From the NCBI GenBank assembly GCA_016929205.1, contig JAFGJF010000141.1, forward strand, positions 1 to 24,377: a stretch of DNA of 24,377 bases. Reading direction: 5' to 3'. This document shows, in pieces, positions 1 through 6,869 of the stretch. The position numbers and the translations under genes are program-made. This stretch comes from Anaerolineae bacterium (lineage in GTDB: Bacteria; Chloroflexota; Anaerolineae; JAFGEY01). Below the pieces are notes generated by a model, which was not told the origin of the DNA, did not search any database, and saw nothing but the letters and a program-made list of their open reading frames with translations. How positions within the stretch are numbered: the stretch's first letter is position 1; each line of letters begins with the position of its first letter.

Positions 1-6
1 AAACCA

Positions 7-35
7 TTGACAACTCGCATTTGATATGATACGAT
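7..35 (+). promoter_or_regulatory. Sigma-70 promoter of the patatin/SDR operon
   Basis: TTGACA (7-12) and TACGAT (30-35) are separated by 17 bp and lie about 120 bp before the lipase start. The -35 box is a perfect consensus and the -10 matches at four of six positions. A TGACAAC copy (8-14) and an inverted GTTGTCA copy (55-61) flank the likely transcription start and might be a regulator site, but the spacing is long and this is only suggestive. Confidence 0.6.
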
Positions 36-152
36 TGTATAAATGACTCTGATACGTTGTCATTCCTGGGTTCATTTGGATGATCAGATTGGTTTTCTGA
101 ACGTTGCCCAGGATTGCCATATGTCCAAAAAAAAGATAAAGGGGATGTCGTT

Positions 153-1367
153 ATGCAATACGATCTCGTTTTTGAAGGCGGTGGTGCCAAGGGAATGGTG
201 TTTGTGGGCGCGCTGCAGGAATTCGAGGCACAGGGGCATACACACGGACGTTTATTGGGGACCTCAGCAGGGGCGATCACGGCAGCGCTGTTGGCTGCTG
301 GATATGATTCTTCAGAAATGCTGGAGGCGCTCGATGAGAAACAGGATGGGCGTCCGGTCTTTGCCAACTTTATGGGAGTGCCGGCGGAATTTGATCCAAA
401 GACCCTGCAACATAGTGTCCTCATGGACTTTTTGCACAGCATCGATTTACCGCTGGTTCCCGATTTTATCGAGGATATGCTAGACCAAAAACTCGTCGAG
501 TTCCTGGCAAAACGACCGCGTTACCGCCACGTGCTCTCGTTGTTGGAATTTGGCGGTTGGTTTTCTGCGGATAGCTTTGTCTCGTGGCTGAAAAACAAGC
601 TGGATTCGGGAACGCGTGAGGGAAAACGGCGCAACTTTGGCGGTATGAATTTGACCCAGTTTTATGAAGCGACGTCAGTTGAACTATCGTTGATCGCATC
701 CGACACGACTGGCAAGCGTATGCTAATATTGAATCACCAGACGGCAGCCGACTGTCCGCTGGTCTGGGCTGTGCGGATGTCGATGAACATTCCCCTGTTG
801 TGGCAAGAAGTCATCTGGCAGGCTGAGTGGGGGACATATCGGGGTATAGAAATGGCCAACCACGTCATCGTAGACGGCGGTATGCTCTCCAATTTCCCGA
901 TCGAGCTCTTTATATCCAAGCTGGACGATATCGTAAAAGTGATGGGGCCAAACACGAGCGATGGTGTGCTAGGTTTCTTGATCGATGAAACGTTGCCTGT
1001 CGCGGGGGTAGAGGCCCAGGCCGGAGAGGAAAAAAAGTTTGACCCAGGCGAATTGCGCACCATTCAACGCATTGCGGCCCTCCTTGACACGATGATGCAG
1101 GCGCACGACAAAATGGTGATCGAAGCGTTTGATAACGCTGTTGTGCGTTTACCGGCAAAAGGATATGGCACGACCGAGTTTGACATGACAGATGAGCGTA
1201 AAGAATCGCTGGTTAACGCAGGGCAGCAAGCGATGCAGACATACCTGGCAGACACATCGATGATATCCGCCGTCAGTTTTGGCACCGACGAGTCCTCACA
1301 GGCTGCTGCTTTGGATGGTGAGACAGTTCGTATTGCTGACAGAATCGCGACACGCATATTGGGATAG
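153..1367 (+). CDS. Patatin-like phospholipase/acyl hydrolase
   Basis: Predicted serine lipid acyl hydrolase of the patatin family, 404 residues, which would cleave acyl chains from phospholipids or other lipids with a Ser-Asp dyad. The oxyanion-hole motif GGGAKG is at residues 9-14, the nucleophile elbow GTSAG at 36-40 (Ser38), and the dyad Asp in DGG at 241. No signal peptide or membrane segment is visible, so a cytoplasmic or membrane-surface enzyme is likely. The ATG at 153 was chosen because GGGG at 141-144 sits 8 nt upstream and because the patatin fold begins immediately; a TTG at 114 in the same frame would add 13 residues with no family match. The gene lies 9 bp before an SDR dehydrogenase, so the two are probably one operon. 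The substrate is unknown. Confidence 0.9.
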   Translation: MQYDLVFEGGGAKGMVFVGALQEFEAQGHTHGRLLGTSAGAITAALLAAGYDSSEMLEALDEKQDGRPVFANFMGVPAEFDPKTLQHSVLMDFLHSIDLPLVPDFIEDMLDQKLVEFLAKRPRYRHVLSLLEFGGWFSADSFVSWLKNKLDSGTREGKRRNFGGMNLTQFYEATSVELSLIASDTTGKRMLILNHQTAADCPLVWAVRMSMNIPLLWQEVIWQAEWGTYRGIEMANHVIVDGGMLSNFPIELFISKLDDIVKVMGPNTSDGVLGFLIDETLPVAGVEAQAGEEKKFDPGELRTIQRIAALLDTMMQAHDKMVIEAFDNAVVRLPAKGYGTTEFDMTDERKESLVNAGQQAMQTYLADTSMISAVSFGTDESSQAAALDGETVRIADRIATRILG

Positions 1368-1376
1368 GACCATAAA

Positions 1377-2147
1377 ATGATACTGGATAGTTTCTCACTG
1401 GCCGATCAGGTGGGTATTGTCACCGGCGGTGGGCAGGGGCTGGGCAAGATTTTCTGCCACGCGTTTGCCGAAGCGGGGGCAGACGTTGTGGTTGCCGAGA
1501 TCAATCCGGAAACCGGCCCCATCACCGTCGAGGAAGTTAAGGCCAAAGGGCGGCGCGCGCTGTTTGTCGAGACCGACGTGTGCGAGCCGGTGAGCATACA
1601 GGCCATGGTCGATCGCGTCCTGGACGAATATGGCCAGATCGATTTTTTGATGAACAATGCCGGCATCGTCAAGTGGGGCGAGGCCGAAAACGTGACCGAG
1701 CAAGACTGGCGGCAGGTGATTGACGTAAACCTGAATGGGTTGTTCTTTTGTTGCCAGATCGTCGGCCGGCACATGATCTCACGTCGCAGCGGCCGGATCA
1801 TCAATATCGCTTCTATGTCCGGGTTGATCGTGAACCGCCCGCAGGCACAGGCTTCTTATAATGCCTCTAAAGCGGCGGTGATTCACCTGACGAAATCGCT
1901 CGCTGCCGAATGGGCACAGCACAACGTCCAAATCAATGCCATTGCGCCGGGGTATATGGGCACGGCAATGGCCAAACCGTTTTTTGACGATCCCGAATAC
2001 GGCGGCGTGTGGATGAGGGACATTCCGATGAAACGCCCAGGCGATCCCAAGGAATTGGGGCCGGTTGCTGTTTTCTTGGCTTCCAAGGCTTCGAGTTACG
2101 TCACGGGCACGACGATTGTCATTGACGGAGGCTATACGATCTGGTGA
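1377..2147 (+). CDS. SDR-family NAD(P)-dependent oxidoreductase
   Basis: Classical short-chain dehydrogenase/reductase of 256 residues, close to the usual 250, expected to oxidise or reduce a hydroxy/keto group. The cofactor motif TGGGQGLG is at residues 16-23 and NNAG at 93-96. The catalytic tetrad is Asn118, Ser148, Tyr161 and Lys165 (YNASK). Glu41 at the end of the second beta strand favours NAD over NADP. The C-terminal IDGGY motif is typical of the FabG/sugar dehydrogenase branch. It starts 9 bp after the lipase and probably shares its promoter. Residue signatures alone do not separate a 3-oxoacyl-ACP reductase, a sugar dehydrogenase or a secondary alcohol dehydrogenase, so no substrate is assigned. 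Confidence 0.93.
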   Translation: MILDSFSLADQVGIVTGGGQGLGKIFCHAFAEAGADVVVAEINPETGPITVEEVKAKGRRALFVETDVCEPVSIQAMVDRVLDEYGQIDFLMNNAGIVKWGEAENVTEQDWRQVIDVNLNGLFFCCQIVGRHMISRRSGRIINIASMSGLIVNRPQAQASYNASKAAVIHLTKSLAAEWAQHNVQINAIAPGYMGTAMAKPFFDDPEYGGVWMRDIPMKRPGDPKELGPVAVFLASKASSYVTGTTIVIDGGYTIW

Positions 2148-2160
2148 CGCTCAGTAGTGC

Positions 2161-2213
2161 AAACATTTCCGATGTCCACTCCCCGTAATGGAGGGACATC
2201 GGAAATGTTTTTT
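2161..2213 (+). terminator. Strong terminator between convergent genes
   Basis: A 17-bp arm at 2161-2177 is perfectly complementary to 2194-2210, and an inner CTCC/GGAG pairing (2179-2182 with 2190-2193) closes a 7-nt loop. The plus strand then has six T (2208-2213), so it ends the lipase/SDR operon. The minus strand has only a short T run, but the long stem may also stop the convergent SIMPL gene, which ends at 2237. Confidence 0.88.
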
Positions 2214-2236
2214 GAAGGAAAAAGCGGTGTGGGTGT

Positions 2237-2995
2237 TTACTGGATGGCAAACACGACTTGCAATTGTGCGCCCAATTCCATCTCGCCTGGCGTGATGCCA
2301 CCGCCGCCAAAGGCGCGTTCTGCCATCATAGGCACCGATGCACTGCCTATCACTTCACTAACCGAGAGAACCTCGCCCAGTTCGACGTTGGCCAGACCTG
2401 CCAGTTCTGTTGCACGAATCTGCGCATCAGCCATCGCTTTTTCACGTGCCTCGCTCTGCCATAGGGTTTCGTCAGAGACGGTAAAGGTCACGCCATAGAT
2501 CTGGTTGGCCCCGGCTTCGACAACCGTGTCCAAGACGTCTCCGGCCAGGTCCACGTTGCGGATGGTGACGCGCAGCATGTTTGAAACGCGATATCCGCCA
2601 CGGCTCTCCTCGTCAGGGCTTGCCCCCGCAATCTCTGTGCGCACGACTGACACAGGGTCTTGTTCATAGTAGATGCTGAAATTTGACGTCTGGATGTCTT
2701 TTTCATCGATCCCAATGCCCTGTAAGGCGGCAACGATCGCAGTTATCTGGCGTTCGACCTCGGCCTTGGCCTCCGATACGGTGCTTGCCCTGGCTTCGGC
2801 GCCGACGTTGATTTCAGCTGTATCTGGCACCAAGCTGACCTCTCCCACGCCGACAACGGTAATCGTACGCGGCACGTTGCCTGAGGTAGAGGTTGAAACG
2901 GCTGGTGCAGCTTTTGCGGCGGCCGCGCACCCTACCAGCGAGACCGCCAGCAAAGCGACAATGAACCATTCTTTGAGTGAACCCTTTTTAAACAT
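2237..2995 (-). CDS. SIMPL-domain (BP26/OMP28-like) lipoprotein
   Basis: Predicted surface lipoprotein of 252 residues with a SIMPL domain (DUF541, the BP26/OMP28 family); the family's biochemical role is not settled. The signal peptide has a basic start, a hydrophobic run near 11-21 and lipobox LVGC, so Cys23 would be lipidated. The domain follows from about residue 40, beginning with the typical ITVVGVGEVSLVPDTA segment and ending in LQVVFAI. The ATG at 2995 is chosen because AAGGAG lies 8 nt upstream on the minus strand; a longer in-frame start would place residues before the signal peptide. It lies downstream of a small lipoprotein gene but is separated from it by a terminator, and has its own promoter-like element at 3051-3077. 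Confidence 0.88.
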   Translation of the reverse strand: MFKKGSLKEWFIVALLAVSLVGCAAAAKAAPAVSTSTSGNVPRTITVVGVGEVSLVPDTAEINVGAEARASTVSEAKAEVERQITAIVAALQGIGIDEKDIQTSNFSIYYEQDPVSVVRTEIAGASPDEESRGGYRVSNMLRVTIRNVDLAGDVLDTVVEAGANQIYGVTFTVSDETLWQSEAREKAMADAQIRATELAGLANVELGEVLSVSEVIGSASVPMMAERAFGGGGITPGEMELGAQLQVVFAIQ

Positions 2996-3012
2996 TTTTG
3001 CATCTCCTTGTA

Positions 3013-3297
3013 TTATGATTTTGATTTGAATCTCTGTGGATTCGCTATAGAGACGCATTGGGGTGCAAAAAGGTTCCAGTTGTTGAACAGATTTGAAAAC
3101 AAAAAAAGCCCGGCGTAGTGCCGGGCTTGCGTGTGCAAAGTTTGTTTGCGAGGGATCAGCGGACGACGATCTGGACGACGGTTGTTATCGTTGCTGCTCA
3201 GTTTGATCTCTTGAGTAGAACCGCACCCGCTCAAGATCGCAACAACGATCACGGTCGCAATCATAGTCCGGCGCACCACACATTTCACTTTCGACAC
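3013..3297 (-). CDS. Small lipoprotein, probably frameshifted near its end
   Basis: A GTG start at 3297 follows AAGGAG by 8 nt, in the same leader text (AAGGAGATGCAAAA) that precedes the SIMPL gene. The first 25 codons give a basic N-terminus, a hydrophobic run (IATVIVVAIL) and lipobox LSGC at about residues 22-25, so the product should be a small lipid-anchored protein. As sequenced, the frame stays open for 94 codons and runs through a strong terminator (3101-3128) and into the promoter element of the next gene, which is implausible. A one-base frame change between about 3158 and 3200 would reach a TGA at 3156-3158, giving about 46 residues and a stop about 28 nt before the terminator stem. 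Entericidin-size lipoproteins are comparable in length, but no homology is claimed. Confidence 0.6.
   Translation of the reverse strand: MSKVKCVVRRTMIATVIVVAILSGCGSTQEIKLSSNDNNRRPDRRPLIPRKQTLHTQARHYAGLFLFSNLFNNWNLFAPQCVSIANPQRFKSKS
3051..3077 (-). promoter_or_regulatory. ECF-sigma-like promoter of the SIMPL gene
   Basis: On the minus strand GGAACC (3077-3072), 17 bp, then GTCT (3054-3051) precedes the SIMPL start by about 55 nt. This layout resembles extracytoplasmic-function sigma promoters (GGAAC-type -35, GTC-type -10). An identical pair with the same spacing occurs upstream of the neighbouring lipoprotein gene. The sigma assignment is inferred from consensus shape only. Confidence 0.5.
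3101..3128 (-). terminator. Rho-independent terminator behind the small lipoprotein gene
   Basis: On the minus strand AAGCCCGGC pairs perfectly with GCCGGGCTT around a 5-nt loop and is followed by seven T (3107-3101). It separates the small lipoprotein gene from the SIMPL gene. It lies inside the open frame of the small gene as sequenced, which is an anomaly discussed in the findings. Confidence 0.92.
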
Positions 3298-3354
3298 TTT
3301 TGCATCTCCTTGCCCGAAAAAAAAGATTTGCGAATCAAGTTTGTTTCGATTTAT

Positions 3355-3381
3355 AGACGGCGCGAGAGTGAAAACGGTTCC
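3355..3381 (-). promoter_or_regulatory. ECF-sigma-like promoter of the small lipoprotein gene
   Basis: On the minus strand GGAACC (3381-3376), 17 bp, then GTCT (3358-3355), followed by ATAAAT. It has the same boxes and spacing as the element before the SIMPL gene and lies about 60 nt before the GTG start. It begins at the last base of the upstream hydrolase's stop codon, so the lipoprotein gene can be transcribed separately. Confidence 0.5.
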
Positions 3382-4181
3382 TAAATGGATAATTCCGAGT
3401 AGAACTCTGGCCTTCGATCGGCCAAAACGTCGTTTTGAGGGGTGATCGTTTTCGTTCTGGCGAGCGCAGGGTCGATTTGGGCAACATAGAGATCGTCCTG
3501 ATCTGGGCGGCTCTGGTAGACAGGTGTGCCTTTGGGAGCGACGATTTGGCTCTGTCCTGTAAAAACAAGCTCACTGTGGGGACGTTTCTCTATACCATAG
3601 CGGTTGGCCGTCACCGCAAAGACCATGTTTTCGATGCAGCGGGCGAGCATGGTTTGCTGGCAATAGGTCAGCACCAGGTTGGCGGGATGGCAGATCACAT
3701 CTGCTCCCTTGAGTGCCAGGATGCGAGTTACCTCGGGAAAGATCCAATCAAAGCAGATCATCATTCCCACACCGACCCCACGGACCTGGTGAACCTGGAG
3801 CGGGATATCTCCACGGTCGAAATAGTCCAGCTCGGTGCCAAAGAGGTGCAGTTTGCGGTAGGTGTGAACCAGACCATGCGGTCCGATCAAGAGTGCGCTG
3901 TTAAAATACTTGTCTGCACATTTTTCGGCAAAGCCGGTGACGAGATAAAAATCGCGCGCGCGGCAGAGGGCGACCAGGCTGTCAACTGTCGAGGATGTAT
4001 GTGGTTCTTCGGCCAGGTATGCCAACTCGACGCGATCACGGAAAGAATACCCGGTAAAGGCCAGTTCGGGCAACACGATCAGGTCGGCGTCGGCATGTTC
4101 GAGGGCCCGGATGACGTGTTCAAGGTTGTCATGGACGCGAGCAAAGGCTGGGTAGAATTGGTAAAAGCCGATCCTGAGCAT
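3381..4181 (-). CDS. Carbon-nitrogen hydrolase (nitrilase superfamily)
   Basis: Predicted cytoplasmic amidase/nitrilase-superfamily enzyme of 266 residues, a usual size, hydrolysing a C-N bond in an amide, carbamoyl or nitrile substrate. The catalytic triad is visible: Glu39 in LPELAFTGY, Lys110 in YRKLHLF and Cys143 in MMICFDWIFPE. The ATG at 4181 has GAGGAGG 6 nt upstream; a start at 4196 would translate the ribosome site itself. The C-terminal part keeps the family pattern (NRYG, TGQSQIVAPKG). The gene is divergent from the copper ATPase. The substrate cannot be told from sequence; omega-amidase, N-carbamoyl-amine hydrolase and similar branches are all possible. Confidence 0.92.
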   Translation of the reverse strand: MLRIGFYQFYPAFARVHDNLEHVIRALEHADADLIVLPELAFTGYSFRDRVELAYLAEEPHTSSTVDSLVALCRARDFYLVTGFAEKCADKYFNSALLIGPHGLVHTYRKLHLFGTELDYFDRGDIPLQVHQVRGVGVGMMICFDWIFPEVTRILALKGADVICHPANLVLTYCQQTMLARCIENMVFAVTANRYGIEKRPHSELVFTGQSQIVAPKGTPVYQSRPDQDDLYVAQIDPALARTKTITPQNDVLADRRPEFYSELSI

Positions 4182-4268
4182 GCGAATCCTCCTCATTGAT
4201 CTCTAGTTTACCATACCTCGTGCGAATCGCCAATACGACAAATGTCCCTTCGCGCTGCCCGGTGAGTG

Positions 4269-4277
4269 TGATATAAT
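4269..4277 (+). promoter_or_regulatory. Extended -10 promoter of the copper ATPase gene
   Basis: TGATATAAT gives a perfect TATAAT at 4272-4277 with an extended TG element, about 70 nt before the ATPase start. No convincing -35 box lies 17 bp upstream, and no recognised CueR, CopY or CsoR operator was found nearby, so copper control is not shown. Confidence 0.5.
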
Positions 4278-4345
4278 AAGAGGTGGACCAATGATCCGGC
4301 GTCCTGCCGGGCCAAATTGGATGGTATGATAGATGGAGACATGAT

Positions 4346-6808
4346 ATGTCAGAAAAACAATTGTCTTTTGCTGTGCGTGGCATGACCTGCGCGTCCTGCG
4401 TGGCGCACGTCGAAAAGGCTTTGAGTGGCGTTGATGGTGTAGCTGATGTGGCTGTGAATCTGGCGACAGAGCGAGCCAGTGTTACATTTAACCCCGAGTT
4501 GATTGGCATCGGCAACCTGGTGACGGCTGTGCAAGAGACCGGTTACGAGGTGCCGACAGAAACGACGACCTTGACCATCGATGGGATGAGTTGTGCTTCG
4601 TGCGTGGCGCACGTCGACAAGGCACTGAGCAAGGTGCCGGGTGTGGTTCAAGTCAATGTGAACCTGGCAACCGAAAAAGCGACCGTCGTTTTTGTGCCCG
4701 GGACAGCCGGACTCGCCGATTTCAAGCAGGCGGTGTCCGAGGCGGGATACGAGGTGCGTGATATGGACGAAACGGATGCTGCCGAGGGCGAACAAGAGGA
4801 TGAATCGGAGCTCAAGATGCGCCAGGCCCGTTTTCGGATGCGCGTTGCCTGGGCGTTTACTGTGCCCATTGCCCTGTGGATGTTGCCCGAGATGATCTTT
4901 GGTTTGATGTGGCCCAACGAGGTCATCTTTAACTTGGGTATGATCCTGCTGGCCTTACCGGTGCTCTTTTGGGTGGGGCGACGCACTTATCGCAGCGGCC
5001 TGACGGCGGTGTTTCACGGTTATGCGAATATGGATACGCTGATTACCCTGGGGACGGGGGCCTCGCTGCTCACCGGCCCGGCGTCGTTCTTGTTTCCGGT
5101 GGCTAACTATGCCGGCGTGTCAGCTATGATTATGGCCTTTCACCTTACCGGGCGATACATTGAAGAATCGGCCAAGGGACGCGCCTCGCAGGCGATCCGC
5201 AAGTTGTTGGAACTCGGTGCCAAGACGGCGTTTGTGATGCGCGACGGGCGCGAGGTAGAGGTGCCGATCTCGCAGGTGCTGGTAGGCGACGTGATGGTCG
5301 TCCGTCCCGGCGCCAAGATCCCAACAGATGGCCTTGTTGTCGAGGGAGAGAGCTCGGTTGACGAGTCGATGGCGACAGGTGAAAGCATGCCGGTAAACAA
5401 ACATCCCGGAGACGAATTGATCGGCGCGACGGTAAACCAGGAAGGATTGCTCAAGGTTGAGGCGACGCGGATAGGCAAAGACACCTTTCTTGCGCAGGTG
5501 ATCAAGCTGGTCGAACAGGCACAGGGGACCAAGGTGCCGATCCAGGCGTTTGCCGACCGGGTGACAGGCATTTTTGTGCCGGTTATCATCATCATTGCCG
5601 TGATCACGGTGCTGGCATGGTTGGTTTTTCCCGGCGTAATGGGGTTCCTGGTTGGTGCGGGCGATTTTTTGCCGTGGGTCGATCCCGAGTTGGGCGTTGT
5701 CACGCTGGCTGTGGTGTCGATGGTGGCCGTGCTGGTCATCGCCTGCCCATGCGCTCTAGGTCTGGCTACGCCGACGGCGCTGATGGTTGGCAGCGGCATC
5801 GGTGCCGAAAACGGGATCCTGATCCGCTCCGGTGAGGCGATACAGACTCTCAAAGACATCCAAGTCGTGGTCTTTGACAAGACGGGGACGATCACCAAGG
5901 GCAAACCCGAGGTGACCGACGTGGTGACGGCTGAGGGCGTGGATGAGCGTGCTCTGCTGCGCGCAGCGGCGTCGGCGGAGCGTGGTTCCGAACATCCCCT
6001 GGGGCGGGCAATTGTTGAGCAAGCTGAGACGCGCGCGATCCCATTGGACGATCCCCAGTTATTCCAGGCGATGCGCGGCAGGGGCATTACGGCCACCGTG
6101 GATGGCGTTCGGGTGCTGGTCGGTTCTCGGCGGATGATGGAGGAACATGGTATTGCTACTGAGCTGCTTGAGGACATGATGAGCAGTCTGGAAAAAGAAG
6201 CCAAAACGGCAATGTTGGTGGCCATAGATGCCAAGTTGGGCGGTGTGATCGCTGTGGCTGATACACTCAAAGAGGACTCGGTCGAAGCAATTCACGAACT
6301 GGGTCGTATGGGCCTGAGAACGGCCATGATCACCGGCGATAACCAGCGCACGGCGCAAGCCATCGCCCGCCAGGTAGGCATCGACCACGTGCTGTCCGAG
6401 GTGCTGCCCGACGGCAAAGTGGCCGAGGTTCAGAAACTGCAGGACGAGTTCGGTTTGGTGGCTTTTGTTGGCGATGGGATTAATGATGCCCCGGCATTGA
6501 CCCAGGCCAACGTCGGCATTGCCATCGGCACCGGAACCGATATTGCCATTGAAGCCAGCGACGTGACCCTGGTGCGCGGAGATTTGACCGGCGTGGTCAA
6601 AGCGATCAATCTGAGCCGGGCGACGTTCCGCAAAATCAAACAAAACTTGTTCTGGGCTTTCTTTTATAATGTGGTGATGATTCCCTTGGCTGTGGCGGGC
6701 TGGATGCATCCGGTTTTGGCCGAGATCGCGATGGCAACGTCATCTGTTACGGTGGTTACCAATGCCAACTCGCTGCGGCGGGTGGATATCCGGCCTGGCA
6801 TACATTGA
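4346..6808 (+). CDS. copA: Copper-exporting P1B-type ATPase
   Basis: Heavy-metal P-type ATPase of 820 residues that would pump Cu(I) (or Ag(I)) out of the cytoplasm. Two N-terminal metal-binding domains carry CASC at residues 15-18 and 83-86. TGES of the actuator domain is at 344-347, the membrane CPC motif at 467-469, the phosphorylated Asp511 in DKTGT, His550 of the HP motif, and GDGINDAP from 709. The TM7 YN and TM8 MxxSS residues are present (YNVVMIP, MATSS), which is the Cu(I) subclass signature. The start has GGAG at 4335-4338; an ATG 5 nt earlier is out of frame. It stands alone, divergent from the hydrolase, with no copper chaperone or regulator next to it. Confidence 0.96.
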   Translation: MSEKQLSFAVRGMTCASCVAHVEKALSGVDGVADVAVNLATERASVTFNPELIGIGNLVTAVQETGYEVPTETTTLTIDGMSCASCVAHVDKALSKVPGVVQVNVNLATEKATVVFVPGTAGLADFKQAVSEAGYEVRDMDETDAAEGEQEDESELKMRQARFRMRVAWAFTVPIALWMLPEMIFGLMWPNEVIFNLGMILLALPVLFWVGRRTYRSGLTAVFHGYANMDTLITLGTGASLLTGPASFLFPVANYAGVSAMIMAFHLTGRYIEESAKGRASQAIRKLLELGAKTAFVMRDGREVEVPISQVLVGDVMVVRPGAKIPTDGLVVEGESSVDESMATGESMPVNKHPGDELIGATVNQEGLLKVEATRIGKDTFLAQVIKLVEQAQGTKVPIQAFADRVTGIFVPVIIIIAVITVLAWLVFPGVMGFLVGAGDFLPWVDPELGVVTLAVVSMVAVLVIACPCALGLATPTALMVGSGIGAENGILIRSGEAIQTLKDIQVVVFDKTGTITKGKPEVTDVVTAEGVDERALLRAAASAERGSEHPLGRAIVEQAETRAIPLDDPQLFQAMRGRGITATVDGVRVLVGSRRMMEEHGIATELLEDMMSSLEKEAKTAMLVAIDAKLGGVIAVADTLKEDSVEAIHELGRMGLRTAMITGDNQRTAQAIARQVGIDHVLSEVLPDGKVAEVQKLQDEFGLVAFVGDGINDAPALTQANVGIAIGTGTDIAIEASDVTLVRGDLTGVVKAINLSRATFRKIKQNLFWAFFYNVVMIPLAVAGWMHPVLAEIAMATSSVTVVTNANSLRRVDIRPGIH

Positions 6809-6869
6809 TTCGACGATTGGGACCCATCCAGGAAACCAGCTTTTTCTATAACACGAGAAAGGCAAACGT

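Noticed and set aside
3158..3200. Programmed frameshifting in the small lipoprotein gene.
   Set aside because: No slippery heptamer or downstream stimulatory structure is placed correctly; a mutation or base-call error is simpler.
3435..4199. A 254-codon plus-strand frame opposite the carbon-nitrogen hydrolase.
   Set aside because: It is antisense to a gene with a full catalytic triad and has no family features or ribosome site.
4291..4329. A 12-codon leader peptide with an AAGAGG ribosome site upstream of the copper ATPase, overlapping a CCGGC/GCCGG hairpin.
   Set aside because: The best promoter (-10 at 4272-4277) would start transcription at about 4284, inside or after that ribosome site, so the peptide would lack it. 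No run of regulatory codons is present.
5140..6270. A 376-codon minus-strand frame under the copper ATPase.
   Set aside because: Its Ser/Thr/Pro-rich translation is the usual shadow of a GC-rich gene; the plus-strand product has every P-type ATPase motif.
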